From Pedobacter sp. MR2016-24 (GTDB taxonomy: Bacteria; Bacteroidota; Bacteroidia; Sphingobacteriales; Sphingobacteriaceae), in the NCBI RefSeq assembly GCF_026239655.1, contig NZ_JAPIVO010000002.1, positions 310,001 to 374,000 on the forward strand: a DNA stretch of 64,000 nt, given 5' to 3'. Under the pieces are notes generated by a model. The model ran no database searches and was not told the DNA's origin. It saw only the letters and a program-made list of their open reading frames with translations. Position numbers and translations under genes: made by a program. Positions within the stretch are counted from its first letter, which is position 1. Each line of letters begins with the position of its first letter. Below are positions 8,787-17,578 of the stretch, in pieces.

Positions 8787-9254
8787 ATGAAAAGAGTATT
8801 ATTTTTAGCTTTTATAGCAGCTTCAATGTCTGCATGTAATAGTAATAAACCAGCAGAAACCACTGTAGCCGGAACAACGACTGAAGAAACAACTACTTCA
8901 ACGACTACCACTACAGTAGTATCACCCGATGCGCCGGTACTGAGCTTTGAAAATGGCATGTACAACTTCGGAAAGATTTTACAGGGAGAAAAAGTGCATT
9001 ACGATTTCAAGTTTAAGAACACTGGTAAAAGTCCCCTGATCATTACTAATGCTACTGCATCCTGCGGATGTACTGTTCCGGAGAAACCGAACGAGCCGAT
9101 CAAACCTGGTGATACAGGAGTAATCAAAGTTGTATTTAACAGTACTGGTAAAATGGGAATGCAGGATAAGGTAGTGACAATTACTTCAAATGGTAACCCT
9201 TCAACTTCTGAAGTTCACATTATTGGTGAAGTGAAAGAGGCTGCAAGTTTATAA
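8787..9254 (+). CDS. DUF1573 lipoprotein
   Basis: 155 residues. A short signal peptide ends at a likely lipobox Cys (C17, SMSAC). Then comes a low-complexity Thr/Glu linker (about 25-46, long runs of Thr) and a DUF1573 immunoglobulin-like domain with the hallmark ATASCGCTVPE and KPGDTGVIKVVF. DUF1573 domains are extracytoplasmic and common in Bacteroidota; function unknown. The linker probably spaces the domain from the membrane. It sits between nusB and yajC in one operon. Confidence 0.85.
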   Translation: MKRVLFLAFIAASMSACNSNKPAETTVAGTTTEETTTSTTTTTVVSPDAPVLSFENGMYNFGKILQGEKVHYDFKFKNTGKSPLIITNATASCGCTVPEKPNEPIKPGDTGVIKVVFNSTGKMGMQDKVVTITSNGNPSTSEVHIIGEVKEAASL

Positions 9255-9277
9255 TTTATAATAACAAACAAAACAAT

Positions 9278-9607
9278 ATGACATCTACAGTAATTTTACA
9301 GGCTGCCGGCGGTAGCAGTATGTTAAGTACATTGGTTCCAATGGTATTAATCATGGTAGTATTTTATTTCTTCATGATCAGACCTCAGGTTAAAAAAGCA
9401 AAAGATCATAAAAAACTGGTTGCCGACTTAAAAAAAGGGGACAAAATAGTTACTACGGCTGGTATCCATGGCAGAATTGTAGACATGAACGAAACTACAT
9501 TTTTGATTGAAGTAGAAGGCGGTACTAAAATACGTTTTGATAAAACGGCTATCTCTCTGGATGCTACTAAAGCATCTGCAGCACCTGCAGCATTACCAAA
9601 AGCTTAA
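9278..9607 (+). CDS. yajC: Preprotein translocase subunit YajC
   Basis: 109 residues: one N-terminal membrane helix (about 15-35, TLVPMVLIMVVFYFFMIRPQ), then the cytoplasmic YajC domain with KKGDKIVTTAGIHGRIV. YajC associates with SecDF, whose fused gene is at 25711-28656 in this window. It is the last gene of the nusB operon; a strong terminator follows at 9626-9657. Confidence 0.92.
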   Translation: MTSTVILQAAGGSSMLSTLVPMVLIMVVFYFFMIRPQVKKAKDHKKLVADLKKGDKIVTTAGIHGRIVDMNETTFLIEVEGGTKIRFDKTAISLDATKASAAPAALPKA

Positions 9608-9625
9608 TTTGTAAAAAGAAAATTG

Positions 9626-9657
9626 AAGCCGCTCCGTTTTGGTGCGGCTTTTTTTTA
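9626..9657 (+). terminator. Intrinsic terminator after yajC
   Basis: AAGCCGC pairs with GCGGCTT (extended by CC/GG beyond one mismatch), loop GTTTT, then a T-run. It overlaps the long N-terminal extension that would be possible for the next ORF, which supports the later start at 9686. Confidence 0.85.
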
Positions 9658-9685
9658 TTTTGCTAAAATTGATTACTTTACAGCC

Positions 9686-10633
9686 ATGGCATTCATAAAA
9701 CTTACAAAAATAGAGCAAAAGCGTTTTTTTGTTTTGGTTGGCTGCTTGCTGCTGGCAATAGCGGGCTGGCTTTTTATGGCCCTGAATAATAAGTATGTGT
9801 ATACAGCGAAGACGGTTTTAGTCTATGAAAACTTTCCGCAAAACAAAGCTTTTCATCCTTTACAGCCCGATACGGTTGATTTGCAGGTGGAAGGAACCGG
9901 CTGGCAGTTACTTTTTGCCCGTTTACGTGTCAATCCTCAATCTATCAGCATCAGTCTGGATAAACTGAGCAACAGAAATTTTATTCTTTTTTCTGAGCAA
10001 CTCTATAGTGTGAACAAGCAACTGGAGACTTCGCAGAAAATTATCTCTGTACGTCCGGATACGTTATATTTTGATTTTTCTAAAAGGACGGTGAAAAGAG
10101 TGCCCGTAAAATTGGTATCCAACCTTTCATTCGCTAATCAGTTTGGGATTTCGGACGACCTGGAGTTCAAACCTGATTACGTAACCGTTTCTGGTCCGCA
10201 GGAAGAGCTGGATAAAATCAAGGAATGGAAAACGGATACGCTGAAATTACAGCATATTCATGACTCTGTAGTCACCCGCGTTTCAATGAAACAAAACGTG
10301 TTTAAAAATGTGGATATCTTTCCGTCAAGTGTACAGGTGAAATTACCGGTAGATGAGTTTACGGAGAAGACGCTGGATCTGCCTGTCAAAATTATTAACA
10401 ATACAGAATACTATAATGTAAAGCTGTTTCCTAAAAAAGTAAGGATTACTTTTATGGTGGCTTTATCGAGTTATCAGCAGGTAAATGAGGATTTTATTGA
10501 TGCTGTGGTAGACATGAATGAGTGGAAATTACAAAAACATAGTCAGCTGACAATTAAACTGAACCGTTTTCCTGATTATTGCAGATTGGTTAAACTCACG
10601 CCTGACAAGGTAGATTTTATTATAGAAAGATAA
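9686..10633 (+). CDS. YbbR-like domain protein (CdaR type)
   Basis: 315 residues. One membrane helix near the N-terminus (about 13-33, FFVLVGCLLLAIAGWLFMAL) anchors an extracytoplasmic part that looks like repeated YbbR modules (segments such as PVKLVSNLSFANQFGI and LPVKIINNTEYYNVKLFPKKVRI). In Firmicutes YbbR/CdaR modulates the c-di-AMP cyclase CdaA; no cyclase gene is present here, so that role is only a guess. I chose ATG 9686 because the alternative start at 9623 lies in the yajC terminator. It overlaps coaE by one base (TAATG). Confidence 0.78.
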   Translation: MAFIKLTKIEQKRFFVLVGCLLLAIAGWLFMALNNKYVYTAKTVLVYENFPQNKAFHPLQPDTVDLQVEGTGWQLLFARLRVNPQSISISLDKLSNRNFILFSEQLYSVNKQLETSQKIISVRPDTLYFDFSKRTVKRVPVKLVSNLSFANQFGISDDLEFKPDYVTVSGPQEELDKIKEWKTDTLKLQHIHDSVVTRVSMKQNVFKNVDIFPSSVQVKLPVDEFTEKTLDLPVKIINNTEYYNVKLFPKKVRITFMVALSSYQQVNEDFIDAVVDMNEWKLQKHSQLTIKLNRFPDYCRLVKLTPDKVDFIIER

Positions 10634-11220
10634 TGCTGAAGATAGGTATAACCGGCGGTATTGGCAGTGGAAAAACCACTGTTTGCAGAATTTTTGAATC
10701 CCTGGGTATTCCCGTATTTTATGCAGATACTGTAGCCAAACAAATTATGGTTACTGACATGCTTCTGGTAGCAGGTGTAAAAGCTGCCTTTGGTGATGAA
10801 AGTTATACTATTGAAGGAAAATTAAACAATAAATATATAGCGCAGATCGTATTCAATGATCAGCAGGAACTGGATAAACTGAATGCTTTAGTGCATCCCG
10901 CCACCTTTCGTGCATTTGAACGCTGGATGAATACTGTACCAGCAGGTACACCTTATATCCTGAAAGAGGCTGCTTTATTATTTGAGAGCGGTTCTTATCG
11001 CCTGTGTGATAAAAGTGTGCTGGTTACGGCTCCTGTGGATATTAGAATCGCCCGGGTGATGGAACGTGACGAGGTGAGCCGAGAACAGGTAGCGTCCAGG
11101 ATAAACAAACAATTAAGTGATGAAATAAAGAAGGGTATGGCTGATTATTTTATAGAAAATAAGGAGACAGCTGCGCTCATCCCCCAGGTGCTGAAACTGC
11201 ACCATCAATTTTTAAAATAA
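10633..11220 (+). CDS. coaE: Dephospho-CoA kinase
   Basis: 195 residues, typical length. The P-loop GGIGSGKTT is at residues 8-16, followed by the CoaE pattern VFYADTVAKQ and KEAALLFESG. It phosphorylates dephospho-CoA in the last step of coenzyme A synthesis. Translation is probably coupled to the YbbR gene through the TAATG overlap; the pairing of the two genes appears common in this phylum. Confidence 0.93.
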   Translation: MLKIGITGGIGSGKTTVCRIFESLGIPVFYADTVAKQIMVTDMLLVAGVKAAFGDESYTIEGKLNNKYIAQIVFNDQQELDKLNALVHPATFRAFERWMNTVPAGTPYILKEAALLFESGSYRLCDKSVLVTAPVDIRIARVMERDEVSREQVASRINKQLSDEIKKGMADYFIENKETAALIPQVLKLHHQFLK

Positions 11221-11226
11221 TTATTA

Positions 11227-12168
11227 ATGATATTAGATGATTTTTTAGTGCCTACTAAGATTGGCTTGTTTTGCGCTTATGGTAATTTTTACCTCGATCC
11301 AAAAGAAGCGGTTAAAGAGGCGGTAATTTCCCATGCCCATGGTGACCATGCCGTGAGCGGGAATTTAAATGTTTATTGTACGGAGGCTACTTCTCTGTTC
11401 ATGCTTCAGCGCTATAAAAAATTCGCTGCGGCAGATTTTCATATTAAACCTTATCATACTGTTTTTGAACTGAATGGCGTGCGAATCAGTTTTATTCCGG
11501 CTGGTCATATTCTGGGCTCTGCATTGGTCATGATGGAATATAAAGGGATTAAATATTTGTACACGGGAGATTATAAACTGCAGCCTGATATTACCTGTGA
11601 GCCAGTTGAATTTGTTACGGCCGATGTATTGATTACAGAAACCACTTTTGCAAATCCGGATACTGCCCATCCGGATCCGGAGGGGGAGATTAAAAAGCTG
11701 AATACCACACGTAGTAATGTGATGCTTGGCGCATATGCGCTGGGGAAAAGCCAGCGGCTGATCCGCATGATCAACGATCACTGTCCTGAAAAAAGAATTT
11801 TAGTGCACCATAATATTGTCCCGTTTGTGAAAATATATGAAAAAATGGGTATCAATATGGGTAAATATGAGGTGTACGACAGAAAGGTCATGAAGTCGAA
11901 TCCCGAACACATGATCTATATCGTTCCTCCTATGGTCTACAGGAGTTATATCAGGGCAATTAACGTTATACGTGTTTTTGTGACTGGCTGGAAACATTTG
12001 CAAAACAATAATGAATTGCAAATTTATATATCAGATCATGTGGATTGGAAAGAGATTTTACTTACTATTGAAAAGGTTAATCCCAGGCAAGTATGGACAA
12101 CTCACGGGAGCGGTCATCAATTGAAAACTTTTTATGAAAACATTTTAGAAGTTAAATTGCTTAGTTGA
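11227..12168 (+). CDS. MBL-fold hydrolase, ligase-associated exonuclease-like
   Basis: 313 residues with the metallo-beta-lactamase motif HAHGDHAV (about 36-43), a second metal-site segment PAGHILGSALVMME, and YTGDYK. This combination is typical of the RNase/DNA-exonuclease branch (family members are annotated as ligase-associated DNA exonuclease or mRNA 3'-end processing-like). No ligase gene is next to it, so the DNA role is tentative. The stop overlaps the start of the DUF5522 gene (TGATG). Confidence 0.8.
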   Translation: MILDDFLVPTKIGLFCAYGNFYLDPKEAVKEAVISHAHGDHAVSGNLNVYCTEATSLFMLQRYKKFAAADFHIKPYHTVFELNGVRISFIPAGHILGSALVMMEYKGIKYLYTGDYKLQPDITCEPVEFVTADVLITETTFANPDTAHPDPEGEIKKLNTTRSNVMLGAYALGKSQRLIRMINDHCPEKRILVHHNIVPFVKIYEKMGINMGKYEVYDRKVMKSNPEHMIYIVPPMVYRSYIRAINVIRVFVTGWKHLQNNNELQIYISDHVDWKEILLTIEKVNPRQVWTTHGSGHQLKTFYENILEVKLLS

Positions 12169-12338
12169 TGGAAGAGGGGGTTGATTATTATTTTAATGAA
12201 GAAGGATTAATGGTATTTACTGCGGCATATCATCTGAAAAGGGGGTATTGCTGCAAGAATAAATGCAAACATTGTCCATGGGGTTTTGGAAAACCTAAAA
12301 ATGATAACGACGCCGCTGCACCTGAACAATTTAAATAA
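12168..12338 (+). CDS. DUF5522-like small Cys-rich protein, 56 residues
   Basis: ATG 12168 overlaps the preceding stop, and the frame ends with TAA 12336-12338. Key features are YYFNEEGLMVFTAAYHLKRG followed by a compact cluster CCKNKCKHCPWGF with four cysteines, which suggests a metal- or cluster-binding knuckle. This pattern matches small DUF5522 proteins of Bacteroidota and Proteobacteria as I recall them. Function unknown. It lies between an MBL nuclease-like gene and a MarR regulator, apparently in one operon. Confidence 0.75.
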   Translation: MEEGVDYYFNEEGLMVFTAAYHLKRGYCCKNKCKHCPWGFGKPKNDNDAAAPEQFK

Positions 12339-12342
12339 CAAA

Positions 12343-12801
12343 ATGATGCATGTACAAAAAGAATTAAGTAGTTCGGTAAAAGAGGTATTTCACCAGGCTA
12401 TGATTAATGTATTTTTAGCTTATAACAGGTGCAATGAAGATGTAAGGCACGCTGTTCTACCTTTTGATATTACCTCACAGCAATTTAATGTATTACGAAT
12501 ATTACGCGGGCAGCATCCCAAGCCTGCCACGATCAATCTGATCAAGGCAAAGATGCTGGATAAAATGTGTGATGCTTCCCGGATTGTGGACAGGTTAGTA
12601 CAGAAAAATCTGGTGGATAAAAATATCAATGCTTATGATAAGAGAGCGGTAGATATTGTTATCAGCGAGAAGGGTATACAGCTGTTGAAAAAAACGGATA
12701 AGGAAATTGACTTATCAGCTATCATTTCTGCCAGCCTCACCGCAGAGGAAGCTGAAGAATTAAATAGATTGCTGAATAAAATTACCGGTGAAAAAGATTA
12801 A
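12343..12801 (+). CDS. MarR-family transcriptional regulator
   Basis: About 152 residues. The winged-helix core is visible in LPFDITSQQFNVLRILRGQHPKPATINLIKAKML, the recognition part MCDASRIVDRLVQKNLVDK, and the wing with the conserved NAYDKRAVDIVISEKG. MarR proteins act as dimers and usually respond to small ligands; its targets are not evident. I start at ATG 12343, just after the DUF5522 stop. ATGs at 12286 and 12301 would overlap that gene and add non-family residues. Confidence 0.82.
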   Translation: MMHVQKELSSSVKEVFHQAMINVFLAYNRCNEDVRHAVLPFDITSQQFNVLRILRGQHPKPATINLIKAKMLDKMCDASRIVDRLVQKNLVDKNINAYDKRAVDIVISEKGIQLLKKTDKEIDLSAIISASLTAEEAEELNRLLNKITGEKD

Positions 12802-12816
12802 TACGCTGGACTATTT

Positions 12817-13536
12817 TTAGTGACCTGAAGTATAAAATCCAATAAGCGCAATGCTGATACCGAGCAGCACCGCAATCATTTTTCGTCTTGAAACCTTATG
12901 GTCTACGCTCGATTCAAAGAGGATAGTGGTAGAAATGTGTAAGAATATACCTATCACTATGCCCATCATTTTATTGAAATAGGTTTCTATACCACCTATG
13001 CTTCCGTTGCTGATGCCATAACTAAAGCAGAATCCCAAAGGGGCCATAAGCGCAAAGATAGCAACGTAAAAGATAATCCCACCGCGCTTTAACTTGTTTT
13101 GCATCAGGATACTGGACAATGCAAAGGCAGCAGGAATATGATGCAGGGAGATACCGAAAATCAGTGCGTTGTGCTGGTCGGCAGCCAGCGGCATTCCTTC
13201 CAGAAACGCATGCAAACATAAACTGATCATGATCCCGTAAGGAAAAATTTGTCCTTCTGCATGTTTATGGATATGGCCATGTTCTACACCTTCTGAAAAT
13301 TGCTCCAGGAAGATCTGCAGCAGAAATCCAATCAGAATAAAGATACCTATTTCATCGTGATCCGGACCGCTATAGGCTTCCGGAATAAGGTGCAGGACGG
13401 TGATTGCAAATAAATATGCGCCACTGAAAGAAAGTATCAGCTTTAACAGTTGTGATTTATCACTTTTAACCAAGAATATGGAGAGTCCGCCTAAAAAAGC
13501 ACAGAAGAACAAGATTAATATTTTCCAAATTTCCAT
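12817..13536 (-). CDS. ZIP-family metal transporter
   Basis: 239 residues with about eight hydrophobic segments. Helix 4 carries a His-rich metal path (LHAFLEGMPLAADQHN) and helix 5 has GISLHHIPAAFALSSILM, the paired motifs of ZIP permeases. A short His-rich loop, EHGHIHKHAEGQ, lies between helices 3 and 4. ZIP proteins import Zn or other divalent metals. It is the last gene of a three-gene minus operon with PAP2 (start next to its stop) and a methyltransferase. No dyad of the kind found at 58.8 kb lies upstream of this operon. Confidence 0.87.
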   Translation of the reverse strand: MEIWKILILFFCAFLGGLSIFLVKSDKSQLLKLILSFSGAYLFAITVLHLIPEAYSGPDHDEIGIFILIGFLLQIFLEQFSEGVEHGHIHKHAEGQIFPYGIMISLCLHAFLEGMPLAADQHNALIFGISLHHIPAAFALSSILMQNKLKRGGIIFYVAIFALMAPLGFCFSYGISNGSIGGIETYFNKMMGIVIGIFLHISTTILFESSVDHKVSRRKMIAVLLGISIALIGFYTSGH

Positions 13537-14099
13537 TAGTGTACTGGTTGTAATTTTTTAAAGAGCCGGCCTGTAAACAATCCTATAGCGGTACCCAGCA
13601 ATGCTCCTGCGAAGGTATCTATCGGATAATGAACGCCAACATATATTTGTGAGAATGAGATCAGGAAGGCCCATGCCAGGCCTATAGGCAAAATTGGCTT
13701 CCACCGTGAATAAAAAATAATAATCAGGAATACTGCAATGCCAAAATGATTAGTGGCATGTGCTGACGGAAAGCTGTATCCGGCGCCGCATGGCACCCTG
13801 TGTATAATCTGGTCAACCAACGCAATATCATTACAAGGCCTGATTCTGGCGACTGTGGGTTTAATAAACCGGGATGAAACAAAATCACCCAGGGCAAATG
13901 TCAGCAATAACAGCCCAATGATGTACCAGCCTTTTTTCTTATATTCCTTGAAACAAAAGATGAGAATAAACAGATAGAGCGGGGCCCAGAAGAAACGGTT
14001 ACGCATTAAGGGCAACAGCCAGTCAAAGAAACCATTTGATAGTCCGCGGTGGATTCTTAAAAAAAGATCCACATCAAATTCCTGCAGTGTAGCTATCAT
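13536..14099 (-). CDS. PAP2-superfamily membrane phosphatase
   Basis: 187 residues. The phosphatase signature is split as usual: KPTVARIRPC, then GYSFPSAHATNHFG, then SQIYVGVHYPIDTFAGALLG. These hold the catalytic Arg and His residues. Several membrane helices surround them. Likely substrates are lipid phosphates such as undecaprenyl or phosphatidylglycerol phosphate (family knowledge). It overlaps the methyltransferase gene upstream by 4 bp and shares its last base with the ZIP gene start. Confidence 0.9.
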   Translation of the reverse strand: MIATLQEFDVDLFLRIHRGLSNGFFDWLLPLMRNRFFWAPLYLFILIFCFKEYKKKGWYIIGLLLLTFALGDFVSSRFIKPTVARIRPCNDIALVDQIIHRVPCGAGYSFPSAHATNHFGIAVFLIIIFYSRWKPILPIGLAWAFLISFSQIYVGVHYPIDTFAGALLGTAIGLFTGRLFKKLQPVH

Positions 14100-14827
14100 A
14101 TCTTTTTACACACCAGGATCAGTCTGTCAGATTTTGTTTCATCGAATTCTTCCAGCGCATAATTACCGAATACTGCCTTAATAGCCAGACCGCTTTTTTC
14201 AAGCATCCGCTCGAAGTCAGACTTACTGAATGCCTGCACTCTTTCCTCAAAAGCGAAGTGTTTGCTTTTATGTTCAAAGTCGATGTTTTTGATGATTTTA
14301 CCATCTGACACATATTTGTGAATATCAAATTCAATACCTTCCACACTTTTGGTTTCCCTTTGTGTAAGATTTTTAATGATTTTCTGTGTATTGAAATAAT
14401 CTATAACCAGTGTACCGTCATCTTTTATACTTTTCCGGAACGATTTAAGCGCATTTACATGCTCTTTCTCTGTATCAAAGTAGCCAAAACTGGTAAACAT
14501 ATTCAGCGCGATGTCATAATAGTTGATATAACCGAGTTTGCGCATATCGTGTACAAAAAAATGAAGGTGTTTCTGTTCGAATTGTTTGGCATATTTGATG
14601 CTTTGTTCAGATAAGTCGATACCCGTTACATCGAATCCTTTTTTCTGTAAATAAATGGCATGGCGACCTCTTCCACAGGCAATATCAAGTATCCGGCTTT
14701 CTGCAGCGGGTCTTAAATAGGCGGTAAGATTATCAATTAAGAACTCTGCTTCTTCATCATTCCGCTGACTATATAAGATGTGATAATAGGGAGAATTGAA
14801 CCAGTATTGAAACCACTTACGCTGCAT
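14096..14827 (-). CDS. Class I SAM-dependent methyltransferase
   Basis: 243 residues. Motif I is ILDIACGRGRHAIYLQKKG (about 45-63), followed by the acidic loop DVTGIDLSEQSIKYAK, then a domain with INYYDIALNMFTSFGYF. A methyltransferase of the Methyltransf_25/UbiE-like type. Substrate unknown. First gene of the minus operon with PAP2 and ZIP; the 138-bp gap to glmM holds the divergent promoters. Confidence 0.87.
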   Translation of the reverse strand: MQRKWFQYWFNSPYYHILYSQRNDEEAEFLIDNLTAYLRPAAESRILDIACGRGRHAIYLQKKGFDVTGIDLSEQSIKYAKQFEQKHLHFFVHDMRKLGYINYYDIALNMFTSFGYFDTEKEHVNALKSFRKSIKDDGTLVIDYFNTQKIIKNLTQRETKSVEGIEFDIHKYVSDGKIIKNIDFEHKSKHFAFEERVQAFSKSDFERMLEKSGLAIKAVFGNYALEEFDETKSDRLILVCKKI

Positions 14828-14938
14828 AGAGACGGTATATTAATAAGCTTAAAAAAAACAAATATAAGGAATACTGTTCCATACACCCGATTTTTAGGTT
14901 CAATTGTTTTTAATTGGTCGTCCTTCTTAAATTTTTGC

Positions 14939-14946
14939 TATTTTTG
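14939..14946 (+). promoter_or_regulatory. -7 element of glmM
   Basis: TATTTTTG, fitting TAnnTTTG, 20 bp before the TTG start codon at 14966. Its closeness supports the TTG as the true start. Confidence 0.55.
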
Positions 14947-14965
14947 AAGAATAAAATTTATAGCG

Positions 14966-16354
14966 TTGACACTCATAAAATCTATCTCTGGAATTAGAGG
15001 AACCATAGGCGGAATAGCCGGAAACTCATTGACACCTATTGACATTGTTAAGTTTACTGCGGCTTACGGTTCATGGGTCATTCAAAATACAAATGTCAGG
15101 AAAATTGTAATAGGCAGGGATGCGCGCATCTCGGGAGATATGGTCAATAACCTGGTTACCGGCACGCTGCAGGGATTAGGTATTGAAGTAATTGACCTCG
15201 GTTTATCTACTACTCCTACAGTGGAAATTGCTGTTCCAATGGAAAAGGCAGGTGGAGGGATTATCCTTACAGCCAGTCACAATCCAAAACAATGGAATGC
15301 ATTGAAACTGCTGAATGATAAAGGTGAATTTATCAGTGATGACAATGGCAAGGAGATCCTGGAAATGGCAGAACGGGCAGATTTTGCTTTTGCTGAGGTA
15401 AATGATCTGGGTAAAGTAACTCATGATGATTCTTACCTGGAGAAACATATTGCAGCGGTGCTTGCACTTCCTTTAGTAGATATTGAGCTGATTAAAAAAG
15501 CGAATTTTAAGGTGGCTATCGATTGTGTTAATTCTACAGGAGGGATTTTCATTCCGGCTTTATTGAAAGCATTGGGCGTAACACAGGTTTTCGAGCTTTT
15601 CTGTACCCCGGACGGGGAGTTTCCTCATAATCCGGAGCCGCTACCGGAGAACCTGACTGAAATAGCTAAAGTGGTGCAAAGTCAGGGTGCAGACCTTGGT
15701 ATTGTGGTAGACCCGGATGTAGATCGTTTATGCTTCGTTTGTGAAGACGGATCTATGTTTGGTGAAGAATATACTTTAGTTGCTGTAGCAGATTATATCC
15801 TTAAAAATACACCTGGAAATACAGTGTCTAATCTGTCCTCTACCAGGGCATTGAAAGATGTTACCCTTAGGGCTGGTGGTGAATACCATGCCTCAGCTGT
15901 GGGTGAAGTAAATGTGGTAAACCAGATGAAAGCTACAAATGCCATTATCGGAGGAGAGGGGAATGGAGGAATCATTTATCCGGAACTTCATTATGGTCGT
16001 GATGCTTTAGTAGGTATTGCCTTATTTTTAACGCACTTAGCTAAGTTTGGGAAATCTGTTTCCCTGCTGCGTAGTAGTTACCCAAACTACCATATCTCTA
16101 AAAACAAAATTACACTGACACCGGAAATGGATATCGATGCTTTACTTGTTAAAGTACAGGAGAAATATAAAAGCCAGCCGAATAGTACAATAGACGGATT
16201 AAAGATTGAATTTGATAACGAGTGGGTTCATTTGCGCAGATCTAATACGGAGCCAATTATTCGTATTTACAGTGAAGCAGAAAATGAGACCGTGGCAGAA
16301 AACCTCGCTAAAAAAATCATATCTGATATCAAAGAAATTTTAAAACTGAATTAA
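14966..16354 (+). CDS. glmM: Phosphoglucosamine mutase (TTG start)
   Basis: 462 residues of the alpha-D-phosphohexomutase superfamily. The catalytic serine loop is TASHNP (102-107), the metal loop DPDVDRL (about 250-256), the sugar loop GGEGNGG and the phosphate loop RRSNTEPIIRIY. GlmM makes glucosamine-1-phosphate for peptidoglycan and LPS; some Bacteroidota members act broadly on hexoses, so phosphoglucomutase activity is possible. The start is TTG; the protein reads straight into the conserved TLIKSISGIRGT, and no in-frame ATG lies nearby. Confidence 0.88.
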   Translation: MTLIKSISGIRGTIGGIAGNSLTPIDIVKFTAAYGSWVIQNTNVRKIVIGRDARISGDMVNNLVTGTLQGLGIEVIDLGLSTTPTVEIAVPMEKAGGGIILTASHNPKQWNALKLLNDKGEFISDDNGKEILEMAERADFAFAEVNDLGKVTHDDSYLEKHIAAVLALPLVDIELIKKANFKVAIDCVNSTGGIFIPALLKALGVTQVFELFCTPDGEFPHNPEPLPENLTEIAKVVQSQGADLGIVVDPDVDRLCFVCEDGSMFGEEYTLVAVADYILKNTPGNTVSNLSSTRALKDVTLRAGGEYHASAVGEVNVVNQMKATNAIIGGEGNGGIIYPELHYGRDALVGIALFLTHLAKFGKSVSLLRSSYPNYHISKNKITLTPEMDIDALLVKVQEKYKSQPNSTIDGLKIEFDNEWVHLRRSNTEPIIRIYSEAENETVAENLAKKIISDIKEILKLN

Positions 16355-16359
16355 AAACG

Positions 16360-17508
16360 ATGACCAGGATCTATTTAGATAATGCTGCAACAACACCTCT
16401 TGATAAACAAGTGATGGCTGAAATGGTAAACGTAATGGAGAACTATTACGGCAATCCATCTTCGATTCATGGGCAGGGCCGTGAGGTTCGTACGCTGATT
16501 GAAAAAGCCAGAAAGACGGTTGCAGGATTATTAAATGCAGCCCCGGCGGAAGTATTTTTTACTTCCGGAGGGACGGAAGCAGATAACACCGCAATACGTG
16601 GTGGTATTGCCGCATTCGGACTTAAACATGCAATCACCTCGAAAATTGAGCACCATGCTGTAGAACATACGCTGGAGCAGTTATTGAAGGATGGAGTGAT
16701 TGATAAGTTGAGCTTTGTAAATATTGATGCTAAGGGAAATCTGGATTATGCTCATTTAGAGCAATTGCTGAAAGAAAACAGCCGTTCATTTGTTTCTTTG
16801 ATGCACGCAAATAATGAGCTGGGTACATTAAATGATATCGAACGTATAGGTGAAATCTGTGAGACTTACGATGCTATTTTTCATAGCGACACGGTGCAGA
16901 CAATGGGGCACTATGTGCATGATGTTAAAAAACTGAAAGCTCATTTTATTGTTTGTGCAGCACATAAATTCCACGGACCAAAAGGTGTTGGGTTTCTGTA
17001 TGTAAAACATAGTGTAAAAATCAGTCCTTTCATTTTTGGTGGTGCACAGGAGCGTAATATGCGTGGAGGAACGGAAAATGTTTATGGCATCGTAGGATTA
17101 GCGAAAGCACTTGAGATTGCCTATGCAGAAATGGAAGAGCATAAAAATTATATTCTTGAACTGAAAACATACCTGAAAGATAAATTGACAGCAGAAGTTC
17201 CGGGAATTAGTTTTAATGGCGAAACTGATGCTGAAAAAAGTTTATATACAGTATTGAATGTATCTTTCCCTGAAATGGACATGGCTGATATGTTATTGTT
17301 CAATCTGGATATTCAGGGTATTTCTGCTTCCGGCGGCAGTGCCTGTTCTTCGGGATCAAATATTGGTTCTCATGTATTAACAGGAATAGGGGTAGACCCG
17401 AACAGACCTTCTGTACGCTTCTCTTTCAGTAAATATAATACCAAAGCTGAACTGGATATTGTTGCAGAAAAAGTTAAACATATCGTAGAACAGAACATTG
17501 CTGTTTAA
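16360..17508 (+). CDS. Cysteine desulfurase (NifS/IscS type)
   Basis: 382 residues. The PLP lysine is K203 in AAHKFHGPKG, and the persulfide cysteine is C329 in SGGSACSSGS, a group I desulfurase pattern. It supplies sulfur for Fe-S clusters or tRNA thiolation. No isc/suf scaffold genes are beside it, so the acceptor is unknown. It starts 5 bp after glmM, hence co-transcribed, and is followed by a good terminator. Confidence 0.92.
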   Translation: MTRIYLDNAATTPLDKQVMAEMVNVMENYYGNPSSIHGQGREVRTLIEKARKTVAGLLNAAPAEVFFTSGGTEADNTAIRGGIAAFGLKHAITSKIEHHAVEHTLEQLLKDGVIDKLSFVNIDAKGNLDYAHLEQLLKENSRSFVSLMHANNELGTLNDIERIGEICETYDAIFHSDTVQTMGHYVHDVKKLKAHFIVCAAHKFHGPKGVGFLYVKHSVKISPFIFGGAQERNMRGGTENVYGIVGLAKALEIAYAEMEEHKNYILELKTYLKDKLTAEVPGISFNGETDAEKSLYTVLNVSFPEMDMADMLLFNLDIQGISASGGSACSSGSNIGSHVLTGIGVDPNRPSVRFSFSKYNTKAELDIVAEKVKHIVEQNIAV

Positions 17509-17535
17509 CGGGATTCTTAATTTGAGAAAATCACT

Positions 17536-17564
17536 AGCTCTGGCCAACTGTCAGAGCTTTTTTT
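17536..17564 (+). terminator. Intrinsic terminator after the desulfurase gene
   Basis: AGCTCTG pairs with CAGAGCT (loop of 9), followed by seven T. Confidence 0.85.
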
Positions 17565-17578
17565 ATGTTTTATAATTT

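Noticed and set aside
8860..8925. Thr-rich tract in the DUF1573 gene as a possible phase-variable repeat
   Set aside because: The codons (ACA, ACG, ACT, ACC) vary and no long uniform unit is repeated, so slippage is unlikely; it reads as a disordered linker.
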